From Saccoglossus kowalevskii (lineage: Eukaryota > Hemichordata > Enteropneusta > Harrimaniidae): a stretch of DNA of 48,560 bases. The stretch is taken from contig NW_003120918.1 in the NCBI RefSeq assembly GCF_000003605.2, forward strand, positions 346,543 through 395,102, read 5' to 3'. The position numbers were made by a program, and so were the translations under genes. The notes below the pieces were generated by a model. It was not told the origin of the DNA, made no database searches, and saw nothing but the letters and a program-made list of their open reading frames with translations. Positions 48,494 through 48,560 of the stretch are shown one piece after another (position 1 is the first letter of the stretch; each line of letters starts with the position of its first letter).

Positions 48494-48560
48494 ATGTCGT
48501 CTGCTAGTTCGGTCGTTGATATCGATGGTCCGCCTCGAAAGACTGGACGATTTAGCTTTC
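48494..48560 (+). CDS. CpG-rich open frame running off the right edge
   Basis: ATG at 48494 opens a frame (MSSASSVVDIDGPPRKTGRF) still open at the end. The surrounding 150 bases hold many CpGs, unlike the neighbourhood, and lie inside the presumed intron of the minus-strand VWDE-like gene. It may be the start of a recent transposon gene or of an unrelated plus-strand gene. The peptide is not recognised. Confidence 0.3.
   Translation, partial: MSSASSVVDIDGPPRKTGRFSF

Overview
The window is nuclear DNA from an AT-rich invertebrate animal genome, most likely a marine one; the species cannot be fixed from sequence alone. The evidence is genes split into many short exons with GT/AG introns, animal-type domain combinations (RIP-like kinase plus ankyrin repeats; D8C + VWD + EGF + transmembrane segment), and animal-type transposons. 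There are no operons, CRISPR arrays or other prokaryotic features.

Layout. (1) 1-12740 is a transposon nest. A dead Ty3/gypsy-type LTR retrotransposon (1216-12740) carries a 3.55 kb piggyBac-like element (3984-7534) with TTAA duplications inside its pol region, and that piggyBac carries a 1.22 kb hAT-like element (4367-5588). A second, inverted piggyBac transposase fragment abuts the retrotransposon at the left edge and runs out of the window. (2) 12741-15148 is AT-rich with no gene seen. (3) 15149-21318, minus strand: a 15-exon gene (14 firm exons, one tentative) for a RIPK4/ANKK1-like kinase followed by a ladder of ankyrin repeats, one repeat per phase-0 exon. (4) 21319-35418 is gene-poor; it holds two tandem-repeat elements (about 23.1-23.9 kb and 31.9-34.0 kb, the second broken by a 707-base assembly gap) that share an unusual end hairpin. 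(5) 35419-43370, minus strand: a complete 16-exon gene for a VWDE-like type I membrane protein, 1047 residues by my splicing. (6) 43371-47814: intergenic, with a duplicated block of which part has been inverted. (7) 47815-48191, minus strand: the last exons of a second, tandem VWDE-like gene that continues past the right edge. A short CpG-rich open frame begins at 48494 on the plus strand.

Neither host gene model was given; both were built by reading the minus strand, choosing GT/AG sites and checking that phases match at every junction. The kinase model sums to 543 codons over 14 exons with no frame break, plus a possible 33-base last exon. The VWDE-like model sums to 3144 bases including the stop. 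The kinase is probably an intracellular signalling protein and the VWDE-like proteins are probably cell-surface proteins; nothing in the sequence links their functions.

No wholly new system is evident. The most unusual observations are the arginine at the kinase beta-3 lysine position together with a Glu/Lys-rich insert in its activation segment, the triple transposon nest with precise TTAA footprints, the end hairpin shared by two otherwise different tandem-repeat elements, and the duplicated and partly inverted block between the two VWDE-like genes.
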